NCBI GenBank assembly: GCA_947258735.1
Contig: CAMYJJ010000143.1
Coordinates: 1-7,519, forward strand
From: Thermodesulfovibrionia bacterium
Lineage (GTDB): Bacteria; Nitrospirota; Thermodesulfovibrionia; UBA6902
Length of the DNA stretch: 7,519 nt
Direction of reading: 5' to 3'
Shown piece after piece: positions 1 through 6,719 of this stretch. Below the pieces are notes generated by a model. The model saw nothing but the letters and a program-made list of their open reading frames with translations. It did no database searches and was not told where the DNA came from. Position numbers and translations under genes: made by a program. How positions within the stretch are numbered: the stretch's first letter is position 1; each line of letters begins with the position of its first letter.

Positions 1-492
1 AGAATGAAGGGGTTTGCCCCTGTCATGGTGGAAAAAAAACTGACTGCTGATATTGACGGCCTTAAGCTGAAGGGCAAGATAGACAGAATAGATCAAAAGA
101 CAAGTCAGGAGTCAGATATTATGGGTAAGGAGTTAAGAGTTAAAAGTCAGGGAAAGAAAATTCTGAACTCTGATCTCATAACTCCAAACTCTGTTATTCT
201 GCTTGATTACAAAACAGGAAATGTAGACAGCGACAGTCTTCAAATGCCCTTATATGCCCTTATGTGGAAGCAAACATCGACTGATCCGGTGGAGAAGGTC
301 GGATATTATTCATTGAAAGACGGCAGGATCACCTGGTATCCGAAAAAAGGCAGCATGGAATCCTATATGAATGAAAAGCTGGTCACAGCGCAGGAGCTTG
401 TCCGGAAAATGAGAAAAGGATACTTTCCACCGGAACCTTATAAGGATGCAGAATGCAGATATTGCAGCCACAGTCCGTTATGTGAACGATGA
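1..492 (+). CDS. addB: AddB-type helicase-nuclease subunit, C-terminal part (5' end outside window)
   Basis: Open from the first base, so this is the tail of a longer gene; the ATG at 4 is internal. The 163 visible codons are a RecB-family PD-(D/E)XK nuclease domain. GKIDRID (73-93) carries the first metal-binding Asp (82-84), LLDYKTG (199-219) supplies the (D/E)xK pair (Asp 205-207, Lys 211-213), and QMPLYA (241-258) is the usual Q-x3-Y helix. It ends with CRYCSHSPLC, cysteines at 454, 463 and 481, spaced Cx2Cx5C. In AddB these three, with one cysteine far upstream, hold a 4Fe-4S cluster that clasps the nuclease domain. An addA gene follows 96-111 bp downstream, which fits a two-subunit enzyme that unwinds and degrades broken DNA ends in the cytoplasm. 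Oddity: 41 residues separate the two catalytic Asp, against 13 in the neighbouring AddA, and a palindrome fills the extra part. The alternative is a stand-alone RecB-like exonuclease; the missing N-terminal part would decide. Confidence 0.8.
   Translation, partial: RMKGFAPVMVEKKLTADIDGLKLKGKIDRIDQKTSQESDIMGKELRVKSQGKKILNSDLITPNSVILLDYKTGNVDSDSLQMPLYALMWKQTSTDPVEKVGYYSLKDGRITWYPKKGSMESYMNEKLVTAQELVRKMRKGYFPPEPYKDAECRYCSHSPLCER
129..185. repeat. Imperfect palindrome inserted in frame in the AddB nuclease domain
   Basis: The left arm 129-150 (starts GGAGTTA, ends GTCAG) pairs with the right arm 163-185 (starts CTGAA, ends TAACTCC). About 18 of 23 positions match, with four mismatches and one gap, around a 12-nt A-rich loop. 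The reading frame continues through it. The encoded residues are polar and low in complexity and sit between GKIDRID and DYKTG. Similar GAGTTA-type palindromes are usually intergenic in bacteria, so this looks like a mobile palindromic element fixed inside a gene. The true ends are uncertain; the excess over normal motif spacing is about 84 nt. Confidence 0.6.
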
Positions 493-516
493 AGGACAGT
501 GGTGCAATAATTGCTT

Positions 517-598
517 AACAATGGATCAACGATAGCTCAACAATAGTTTTACAACCGTTGAGCAACGTTAAACAATGTTGAGCTATCGTTGAACAATG
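517..598. repeat. Palindromic and tandem repeat cluster overlapping the addA start
   Basis: A perfect 16-bp inverted repeat, CAACGATAGCTCAACA at 527-542 and its complement at 576-591, encloses 33 nt. Inside the loop is a smaller hairpin, CGTTG-AG-CAACG (556-567). On the right side two adjacent direct units are visible, 558-577 and 578-598, both starting TTGAGC and ending AACAATG. AACAATG occurs three times (517, 571, 592). The cluster fills nearly all of the gap between the addB-like gene and addA and runs past the TTG start codon at 589. Confidence 0.75.
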
Positions 599-3500
599 TA
601 AATATGGCTAATTTTTTAGACACAACAAAGAGCGTGATGATCTCTGCACCTGCAGGATCGGGCAAGACCCAGAAACTTGCCGGCAGATATATAGCACTTC
701 TGCAGTCAGGTGTGGATGTGGAGAGGATTCTTGCTGTTACGTTTACTGACAAGGCTGCTGCAGAGATGAAGCAGCGGATCCTCACTATCCTTGGCAGCGA
801 GGATGAAGAACTGTTTCGCAGGATCCTCCACAGGATGCCGCTTATGAGAATATTGACCATCCATTCCTTCTGCGGCACCCTGCTGCGCAGGTTTTCATTC
901 GAGGCATCGATTGATCCAAACTACAAGGTCGAAAACGCAATAGATTCATCCATGAACTGGGAAGAAACGCTGTACCAGGTCCTTATGGACGCGGGAAAGG
1001 GCTTGATGGGACACGAGCTGCTCTTTGAGACACTCAGCGAAAAAGGCTTCAGAGGGCTTGATTATCTGCGTAGTGCTGTAGACTACCTTTACCATAAAAA
1101 CCCCTTTTCTCTTGATGCTGAAATATCTCCTTACACCGAAGGACTTTCTGATGACGTTGTGCAGGAACTTTCAAACTGGTCCGGCGCAGCTGATGTTATT
1201 GAAGGGTATACAGATTATTTCCGGGAAGACAGCCTGCCCGACAATGCTTCCATTGAGCGGTGTTTCCTGACTGATAAAAAAACACCCCGCAAAAGGGCGC
1301 CGGCCGCGCTGAAGCATATCCCTGCCTTTCAGGACTGGGCATCCGGCATGTATCTGTTGTGGAAGGAGAGAAAAAAAACGTCACATGTTCTAAGAACAGA
1401 AAGGATCAGGGAGATCTTCAGTTCATGTATACATACATATGGGAGCAAAAAAAAGAATCAGGGGATTCTGGATTTCAGCGATCTCGAATACCTTGCGTTT
1501 AAGATGCTTACAGAGAACCCTGAATGGGCAAACATCCTCTATGCATTTGACGAAAAGACAGACCATATTCTTGTAGACGAGTTCCAGGATACAAATTCCT
1601 TTCAGTGGCAGATTATCAACAGCCTCACAGAGGAGTGGCGTGCCGGAATGGGCGCAAAGAGAGACGAGGGCATCAAACCGACCGTCTTTTTTGTAGGTGA
1701 TGATAAGCAGTCCATTTATTATTTCAGGGGGGCCAATGTTGAGATCTTCTCCGATGCCCGTGATAAGATGGCCAGGTGGCTTGGAAATGAATTTCTTTAT
1801 GAAGAGGTCCGGGAAAACTACAGGAGCCGTCCTGCGATCATTGATTTTACAAACCATATCTTTTTAAGGATCATGCGGGCCGGGCCGGACAGTCCCCCGT
1901 GGATAACCCGCTATGGTGAATTTCACGCCTGCAGACAAGGGGACACAGGTCTTGTGGAGTTAATACTGCTTGACCATGATGTGGATAACACATCAGAAGC
2001 AAAAGAGCAGGAAGCTGATCTCCTGGCCCGTCGCATACAGGCAATGGTCAGCAGTTTTCATATAACAGGAAGAGGAGACCCGCAGAAAAGGCCCTGTACG
2101 TATGAAGACATGTCCATTCTCCTGAGAAAGAGGACCCATCTCAGGGCTTATGAAGATGCATTGAGAAACCATGACATACCCTTTGTTGCGGTAAAAGGGA
2201 TTGGGTTTTATCAGGAACCTGAAGTGGCCATGCTTAGGGCACTGGTGTATTTCCTTTCCAACCCCAATGATGATTACAGTCTTTATGTGTTGCTGAAAAG
2301 TCCCCTGTTCAGGTTCGATGACAATATGGTCATGGAAATAATACACAACGGGAATGGAGGTCTGTTTAAAAAAATGCAGAAGGCTTGTGCACAGGGTAAG
2401 GGATTGATACTGCAGACCTGTACACTCCTTGACAAGTGGCTTTCAGATCTCGACCTGATATCAGCTGCCGAACTTATTGAAAATGTGCTCATCCAGACAG
2501 GGGCATGGAAACATTATCATGAGCCGCAGCGAAGGGCAAACATTAAAAAATTAATTCGCATCATAGAAGACCTTGAGGCACAGGGAAAGACCATAATTAA
2601 AATACGGGATTATCTTGAAAGGACTATAAACAGGAGTGACGAACCCAAGGCGAATGTAAATACCGAAGGCATGGATGCAGTCAAAATTATGACTATACAT
2701 GCATCCAAGGGCCTGGAGTTCCCCATTGTTTTTGTGCCCGGACTTGAAGAACCCTTCTCTCGTGCAGCAGGTGAAAACCTGATGTATGAACATGACGGCA
2801 GGTTCTTTTTCAAGTCTGAACCGGAACCTTCCATTCGCAAAGAGGATAACGACTTTCTTCTCCATCTTGCTAAAGAGGAAGAAGAGCAGAAGAGGCTCTT
2901 CTATGTCGCTGTAACGCGCGCGGAAGAGGCACTTGTTCTTTCAGGAAAATTCGAGTGCAGGAAAAACAGTTTTATGGGCATGCTTAACCCCGCTCTCCGG
3001 ATTGAACCACAGCAGGACCATTATAGTACGGATGCTCAGATCCCGGGGTTTTCCATTTTAGCTGAACAGGAAATCAAATCATTACCGAAATTTGCTAAAA
3101 AAAGGCCTGTCCATACCAGGGCTATGAAACGTATTCAGGTCGTGCCATTACCTGTTAAAAAACAGGCCCCATGGAAAGGGGTAACAGCATCAGCGGACAT
3201 CAGAAGGAGGCATGGAAAGGAGTGGCTGGTCCTGGGAGATATCATGCATCGCATTTTTGAAGGAATATCAAAGGGTGCATTGAATGATGAAAATGTACAT
3301 GATAAAACTGAAAGAATGCTGGCCTCTCAGGGCCTTACAGGTAAGGATAAGGCAAACAGCCTTGCCTTCATACAGCAGCAGATTTCCCTGCTTCAGGATA
3401 AAGGGATCTGGCAGGACATTATCATGCCGCGAGAAGGTGCATATACTGAATTGCCATTTATATTAAAAGAAGCAGAGGATGTCTATTCCGGCAGGATTGA

Positions 3501-3702
3501 CCGTGTGATCAGGGCCGGCAGCAGATATAATATTTATGATTACAAGACCTTTCCTGTGATAGAAAATGATGTCCCCTATTATCTGAAAGGGTATGCATTT
3601 CAGCTCGGTATATATAAAAAGGCGGTAATAAACCTGTTCAATACAAGTGATGTAAGCACATTCATTATATTTACCCATACAGGGGAGATACAAAAAGTAT
3701 GA
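589..3702 (+). CDS. addA: AddA, UvrD/RecB-family ATP-dependent helicase-nuclease
   Basis: A 1037-residue superfamily 1A helicase with a C-terminal nuclease; with AddB it unwinds double-strand ends and trims them for RecA-mediated recombination. Helicase motifs in order (counting from the TTG): Walker A APAGSGKT 20-27, Ia AVTFTDKAAAEM 49-60, Walker B LVDEFQDT 328-335, III VGDDKQSIYYFRGA 369-382, IV ENYRSRP 409-415, V TIHASKGLEF 702-711, VI RLFYVAVTRAEE 769-780. The nuclease domain has GDIMH (883-887), GRIDRV with Asp971, and YDYKT with Asp984 and Lys986, so it appears active. AddA proteins are usually about 1100-1250 residues, so this one is a little short. The start is uncertain: TTG 589 is the earliest possible because an in-frame stop lies at 559, while ATG 604 would leave 14 residues before the Walker lysine region. 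I prefer TTG because the pre-Walker segment resembles relatives from about residue 4. No strong ribosome binding site is visible, only TGAG at 579-582. The upstream repeat may have replaced the original leader. Confidence 0.93.
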   Translation: MNNVNMANFLDTTKSVMISAPAGSGKTQKLAGRYIALLQSGVDVERILAVTFTDKAAAEMKQRILTILGSEDEELFRRILHRMPLMRILTIHSFCGTLLRRFSFEASIDPNYKVENAIDSSMNWEETLYQVLMDAGKGLMGHELLFETLSEKGFRGLDYLRSAVDYLYHKNPFSLDAEISPYTEGLSDDVVQELSNWSGAADVIEGYTDYFREDSLPDNASIERCFLTDKKTPRKRAPAALKHIPAFQDWASGMYLLWKERKKTSHVLRTERIREIFSSCIHTYGSKKKNQGILDFSDLEYLAFKMLTENPEWANILYAFDEKTDHILVDEFQDTNSFQWQIINSLTEEWRAGMGAKRDEGIKPTVFFVGDDKQSIYYFRGANVEIFSDARDKMARWLGNEFLYEEVRENYRSRPAIIDFTNHIFLRIMRAGPDSPPWITRYGEFHACRQGDTGLVELILLDHDVDNTSEAKEQEADLLARRIQAMVSSFHITGRGDPQKRPCTYEDMSILLRKRTHLRAYEDALRNHDIPFVAVKGIGFYQEPEVAMLRALVYFLSNPNDDYSLYVLLKSPLFRFDDNMVMEIIHNGNGGLFKKMQKACAQGKGLILQTCTLLDKWLSDLDLISAAELIENVLIQTGAWKHYHEPQRRANIKKLIRIIEDLEAQGKTIIKIRDYLERTINRSDEPKANVNTEGMDAVKIMTIHASKGLEFPIVFVPGLEEPFSRAAGENLMYEHDGRFFFKSEPEPSIRKEDNDFLLHLAKEEEEQKRLFYVAVTRAEEALVLSGKFECRKNSFMGMLNPALRIEPQQDHYSTDAQIPGFSILAEQEIKSLPKFAKKRPVHTRAMKRIQVVPLPVKKQAPWKGVTASADIRRRHGKEWLVLGDIMHRIFEGISKGALNDENVHDKTERMLASQGLTGKDKANSLAFIQQQISLLQDKGIWQDIIMPREGAYTELPFILKEAEDVYSGRIDRVIRAGSRYNIYDYKTFPVIENDVPYYLKGYAFQLGIYKKAVINLFNTSDVSTFIIFTHTGEIQKV

Positions 3703-3714
3703 AAACAATGTTCA

Positions 3715-3794
3715 AAGGCACAGAGGCACAGAGGCACAGAGAAAGAAATTATCCATCCTCTATGTGCCTTTGTCCCTTTGCCCCTTTGTGCCTT
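3715..3794. repeat. Imperfect palindrome of GGCACAGA / CTTTGTGCC type between addA and rsmA
   Basis: Three perfect tandem copies of GGCACAGA lie at 3717-3740. The opposite arm, 3758-3794, is built from CCTTTGT- and CCCTTTG-like units and ends GTGCCTT, giving a long imperfect hairpin. The right arm is about ten bases longer than the left. The palindrome is followed at once by ATTTTTT (3795-3801), so the transcript could fold like a factor-independent terminator after addA, although rsmA starts only 11 nt after the arm. The repeat character is clear; a terminator role is only a possibility. Confidence 0.7.
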
Positions 3795-3805
3795 ATTTTT
3801 TAATC

Positions 3806-4567
3806 ATGAAACGGCCATTCGGACAGAATTTTCTTTTTGATAAAAATATCCTCAATAAAATTGTCACCTGCAGTGGTGTGACCGGAAAGGATACGGTGGT
3901 TGAAATAGGTCCCGGCCTTGGCACCCTTACAAAGGTGCTTGCCCGGAAATCAAAAAAAGTAATCGCCATAGAGTTTGATAAAAAATTGATAGGCCAGCTC
4001 ACGGAAAATGTATCTGACCTGAAGAATGTGGAAATCGTCAATATGGATGCATTGAAATTTCCGTATGAAAATATCAGAGGAACATTCAGTGTTGTTGCCA
4101 ATATCCCTTATAACATCACCACTCCTCTTATATTCAACCTGCTTGATTATAAATCAAAGTTGACCAGCATGACCCTTTTAATGCAAAAGGAAGTGGCCAA
4201 AAGGATTGTTGCAAAATCAGGCAGCAAGGAATACGGGGTCCTTTCCCTTGCCACCCAGCTGTACACAAAGCCTTCTTTAAAATTCATCGTCTCTAAAAAG
4301 GCCTTTTCACCGCCGCCAAAGGTAGACTCTGCGGTTGTGCATTTCAAGGTCTCAGCAAAGCCAACCCTGCCGGTTAAAGATGCAGAGCTGTTTCTGGACA
4401 TTGTTAAGACCGCATTTGGCCAGAGGAGAAAAACCATAAAAAATAGTTTAAAATCATTTGATGGACTGACAGAGGCTTTAGACATGATTTCCACTGATCC
4501 TTCAAGCAGGCCCGAGCAGCTGAGCATGCAGGAGTTTATTCATATCACAAACGCCCTCCATAGGTGA
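3806..4567 (+). CDS. rsmA: 16S rRNA (adenine1518-N6/adenine1519-N6)-dimethyltransferase RsmA (KsgA)
   Basis: A 253-residue protein of normal length for the family. It transfers four methyl groups from S-adenosylmethionine to two adjacent adenines in the 3'-terminal hairpin of 16S rRNA, late in 30S assembly; loss of the family's activity gives kasugamycin resistance. Visible signatures: the N-terminal RPFGQNFLFD (3-12), SAM motif I VVEIGPGLGTLT (31-42), the acidic ribose-binding IEFD (55-58), NMDALKF (79-85), the catalytic NIPYNIT (99-105), and the C-terminal AFSPPPKVDSAVVHF and FGQRRKTIKNSL segments. The ATG at 3806 is chosen because MKRPFGQNFL begins just where the family does. A longer in-frame start, GTG 3764, would only translate the preceding repeat. 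No Shine-Dalgarno sequence is seen; the leader is T-rich. It lies 76 bp before mnmG, so co-transcription is plausible. Confidence 0.96.
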   Translation: MKRPFGQNFLFDKNILNKIVTCSGVTGKDTVVEIGPGLGTLTKVLARKSKKVIAIEFDKKLIGQLTENVSDLKNVEIVNMDALKFPYENIRGTFSVVANIPYNITTPLIFNLLDYKSKLTSMTLLMQKEVAKRIVAKSGSKEYGVLSLATQLYTKPSLKFIVSKKAFSPPPKVDSAVVHFKVSAKPTLPVKDAELFLDIVKTAFGQRRKTIKNSLKSFDGLTEALDMISTDPSSRPEQLSMQEFIHITNALHR

Positions 4568-4581
4568 GGATAGAATGAGCA

Positions 4582-4617
4582 ATTTTAGCCTTTAGCAGTT
4601 ATCTGAAAGCTGAAAAT
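4582..4617. repeat. Imperfect palindrome between rsmA and mnmG
   Basis: ATTTTAGCCTTTAGCAG (4582-4598) faces CTGAAAGCTGAAAAT (4603-4617) across the 4-nt loop TTAT. The arms pair over most of their length with small bulges. The AGCTGAAAGCTGAAA type of sequence is a common style of dispersed intergenic palindrome. No run of T follows directly, so it is not a typical terminator. Confidence 0.6.
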
Positions 4618-4618
4618 A

Positions 4619-4632
4619 AGGGATCTGTCCCT
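4619..4632. repeat. Small perfect hairpin in the mnmG leader
   Basis: AGGGA-TCTG-TCCCT is a 5-bp perfect stem with a 4-nt loop, ending 11 nt before the mnmG ATG. The AAGGG it contains is the only purine-rich stretch near the start, but it is over 20 nt away and paired, so it is unlikely to be the ribosome binding site. It could be part of the adjoining repeat or chance. Confidence 0.4.
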
Positions 4633-4643
4633 GTCTTTACTTA

Positions 4644-6497
4644 ATGAAACAACAGAGTGATTACGACATTTTAGTTATAGGCGCCGGACATGCCGGTTGC
4701 GAAGCAGCCCTCGCAGCAGCTCGCATGGGCTTCAGCACCGCTATTTTTACCATCAACCTTGAGAACATCGGCCAGATGTCATGCAATCCGGCAATCGGAG
4801 GCCTTGCTAAAAGTCATCTTGTAAAGGAGATTGATGCGCTTGGCGGTGAGATGGCCAAAGTCACGGATAAAGCCGGCATTCAGTTCAAGGTCCTGAACAA
4901 GAGCAAGGGGCCTGCCGTCTGGGCAACAAGGGCACAGGCAGACCGGGCACTTTACAGAAGATATATGAGAACGTCCCTTGAGCAGCAGAAGGGACTGGAC
5001 ATAAAACAGGAGAATATCGAAGAGATTTTAATCAGGGACGGCAAGGTCAATGGCCTCAGATCATCTAAAGGTTCTTACAGGGCAAAGGCTGTAATAATTG
5101 CAACGGGCACTTTTTTAAACGGTCTTATACATATCGGCCTTACAAACTATCCTGCCGGCAGGGTCAATGAACCTCCCTCGCTGGAACTTCCAAAGAGCCT
5201 GGCTAGTCTTGGTTTTAAGATCGGGAGACTGAAGACAGGGACACCTCCGAGAATAGATGCTGAGAGCATAGATTTTTCCCAGATGGAAATACATGCCGGA
5301 GATGATCCGCCGCCGGCCATGTCACTCTTCACAAAAGAGATAACAAATCTCCAGCTGCCATGCTATATGACATATACAAATAAAGAGACACATAAGATAA
5401 TAAAGTCCAGCCTGAAATACTCTCCGCTATACAGCGGCGTCATAACCGGCATAGGTCCGCGTTACTGTCCATCCATAGAGGACAAGGTGGTCAGGTTTAA
5501 AGACAAGGAACGACACCAGGTGATGCTTGAGCCTGAAGGGCTGGATACAGATGAGTATTATGCAAACGGCATTTCGACCAGCCTGCCCGAAGAAGCCCAG
5601 ATCGCACTTGTAAACAGCATCAAGGGACTGGAAAAGGCAAAATTAAACAAACCTGGTTATGCAATCGAATATGACTTCGTCCCTCCAACCCAGCTTAAAC
5701 CAACGCTGGAAACCAAGCTGATAGACGGACTGTATCTTGCAGGCCAGATAAACGGCACATCAGGATATGAAGAGGCAGCTGCACAGGGATTAATGGCGGG
5801 TATCAATGCTGCCCTGAAATTACACAAAAAAGCCCCCTTTATTCTCGGAAGAGCAGAGGCATATATAGGGGTTTTAATTGATGATCTTGTAACTAAAGGG
5901 ACAAATGAGCCTTACCGGATGTTCACATCGCGCGCAGAATACAGATTGCTTTTGAGACAGGACAATGCAGATATCCGGTTAATGGAAAAAGGTTACAGAT
6001 TGGGACTTATTAACAAAAAACAGTTTGATGCGTTCAGCAGTAAAATGTCACATGTGGAAAATGAGCTGAAGAGAATCCGGACAATACGGCTCAAACCGGA
6101 CAAGGCCAATCCTCTGCTGAAACAGCTTGGGACATCTCTTATAAAAGAATCATCTTCCATTTATCAGCTTCTTAAAAGACCGGAGGTAACATACCGTGAC
6201 ATTCTCGGCGCAGAAAAAAACACTGACAGTCTTGCTGATGATGTAATCAGCCAGGTTGAAATTCAGACTAAATATAAGGGGTATATAAAGCGGCAGGCAG
6301 AGCTCGCAGAGAAGTTTAAAAAAATCGAGGCAAAGCTCATCCCTGACGGGTTTGATTACAGAAGTATTAACGGCCTGTCATCAGAGATCATAGAAAAACT
6401 TGAAGAGGTAAAGCCCCTTAACCTTGGACAGGCCGGCAGAATCCCGGGAGTCACCCCTGCAGCGATTGCCCTTCTTATGGTTGCTGTGAAAAAATGA
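4644..6497 (+). CDS. mnmG: tRNA uridine-5-carboxymethylaminomethyl(34) synthesis enzyme MnmG (GidA)
   Basis: A 617-residue FAD enzyme, full length for the family. With the GTPase MnmE it installs the aminomethyl-type group at C5 of wobble uridine 34 in certain tRNAs, using methylenetetrahydrofolate and NADH; MnmE is not in this window. The N-terminal Rossmann fold shows GAGHAG at 13-18. QMSCNPAIGGLAKSH contains Cys47, and GPRYCPSIEDK contains Cys275, matching the two functionally important cysteines of the family (47 and 277 in E. coli). Also visible are LKTGTPPRID, the FAD-contacting SGYEEAAAQG (373-382), and TSRAEYRLLLRQDNAD. The C-terminal helical domain that binds MnmE ends in IPGVTPAAIALLMVAV. 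ATG 4644 gives the usual short lead into the FAD fold. No ribosome binding site is visible. The frequent neighbour rsmG does not follow; a transporter does. Confidence 0.97.
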   Translation: MKQQSDYDILVIGAGHAGCEAALAAARMGFSTAIFTINLENIGQMSCNPAIGGLAKSHLVKEIDALGGEMAKVTDKAGIQFKVLNKSKGPAVWATRAQADRALYRRYMRTSLEQQKGLDIKQENIEEILIRDGKVNGLRSSKGSYRAKAVIIATGTFLNGLIHIGLTNYPAGRVNEPPSLELPKSLASLGFKIGRLKTGTPPRIDAESIDFSQMEIHAGDDPPPAMSLFTKEITNLQLPCYMTYTNKETHKIIKSSLKYSPLYSGVITGIGPRYCPSIEDKVVRFKDKERHQVMLEPEGLDTDEYYANGISTSLPEEAQIALVNSIKGLEKAKLNKPGYAIEYDFVPPTQLKPTLETKLIDGLYLAGQINGTSGYEEAAAQGLMAGINAALKLHKKAPFILGRAEAYIGVLIDDLVTKGTNEPYRMFTSRAEYRLLLRQDNADIRLMEKGYRLGLINKKQFDAFSSKMSHVENELKRIRTIRLKPDKANPLLKQLGTSLIKESSSIYQLLKRPEVTYRDILGAEKNTDSLADDVISQVEIQTKYKGYIKRQAELAEKFKKIEAKLIPDGFDYRSINGLSSEIIEKLEEVKPLNLGQAGRIPGVTPAAIALLMVAVKK

Positions 6498-6521
6498 ACT
6501 GCTCTGCAGCAGGCAGGCTGT

Positions 6522-6540
6522 CCGACAATTCGACAATCGG
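6522..6540. repeat. Short tandem CGACAAT(T/C) repeat after mnmG
   Basis: CGACAATT (6523-6530) is followed directly by CGACAATC (6531-6538), and the block is bounded by CCGA and TCGG, which could pair. It lies 24 bp after the mnmG stop codon. It is too short to be sure it belongs to a dispersed family. Confidence 0.35.
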
Positions 6541-6546
6541 CTTCTG

Positions 6547-6628
6547 TGTCATTCTGAATTCATTTCAGAATCTCTTAGTTTCAATGTGTTGCATAAAGCT
6601 GAGATCCTGAAACAAGTTCAGGATGACA
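6547..6628. repeat. Long inverted repeat of the GTCATCCTGAA...TTTCAGGATCTC type
   Basis: The left arm 6547-6574 (TGTCATTCTGAA...CAGAATCTC) and the right arm 6601-6628 (GAGATCCTGAAAC...GGATGACA) are 28-nt inverted copies of each other with five mismatches, separated by 26 nt. Each arm also contains its own small palindrome (TTCTGAA/TTCAGAA and TCCTGAA/TTCAGGA). This sequence style is a widespread dispersed intergenic repeat in many bacterial genomes. It lies in the 222-bp gap after mnmG, which holds no credible gene. Confidence 0.8.
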
Positions 6629-6644
6629 ATTGCGATACACTCTG

Positions 6645-6660
6645 TTCGCGGGAATGACGG
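6645..6660. repeat. Possible fragment of a CGTCATTCCCGCG-type repeat
   Basis: On the opposite strand this reads CCGTCATTCCCGCGAA, the familiar beginning of a second class of dispersed intergenic palindromes. The matching second arm is not seen nearby, so it would be a partial copy next to the preceding inverted repeat. The call rests on resemblance only. The rest of the gap, to 6719, is A-rich and shows no clear promoter. Confidence 0.35.
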
Positions 6661-6719
6661 ACGTTGCAAGCCACGGGGTATTAAACCCAAAGATAAAATA
6701 AAGTAAAAGATAAATCTCA

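Noticed and set aside
517..598. Possible CRISPR array
   Set aside because: The units are directly adjacent or inverted, with no spacers of regular length and no cas genes nearby.
1423..1857. A 144-codon reverse-strand reading frame inside addA
   Set aside because: It lies opposite the conserved helicase motifs Walker B, III and IV and shows no recognisable protein features. The same holds for the other reverse frames inside addA, rsmA and mnmG.
3717..3740. Triplicated GGCACAGA as regulator-binding iterons or an origin
   Set aside because: The three copies form one arm of a palindrome, and no replication or partition gene is present.
3764..3805. A longer rsmA starting at GTG 3764
   Set aside because: The extra 14 residues are only the translation of the GGCACAGA-type palindrome; the family begins at the MKRPFGQNFL start (3806).
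6661..6719. Promoter for the MATE gene (TTGCAA at 6664, TATTAA at 6679)
   Set aside because: The two boxes are only 9 bp apart, and no other pair with about 17-bp spacing stands out in this A-rich stretch.
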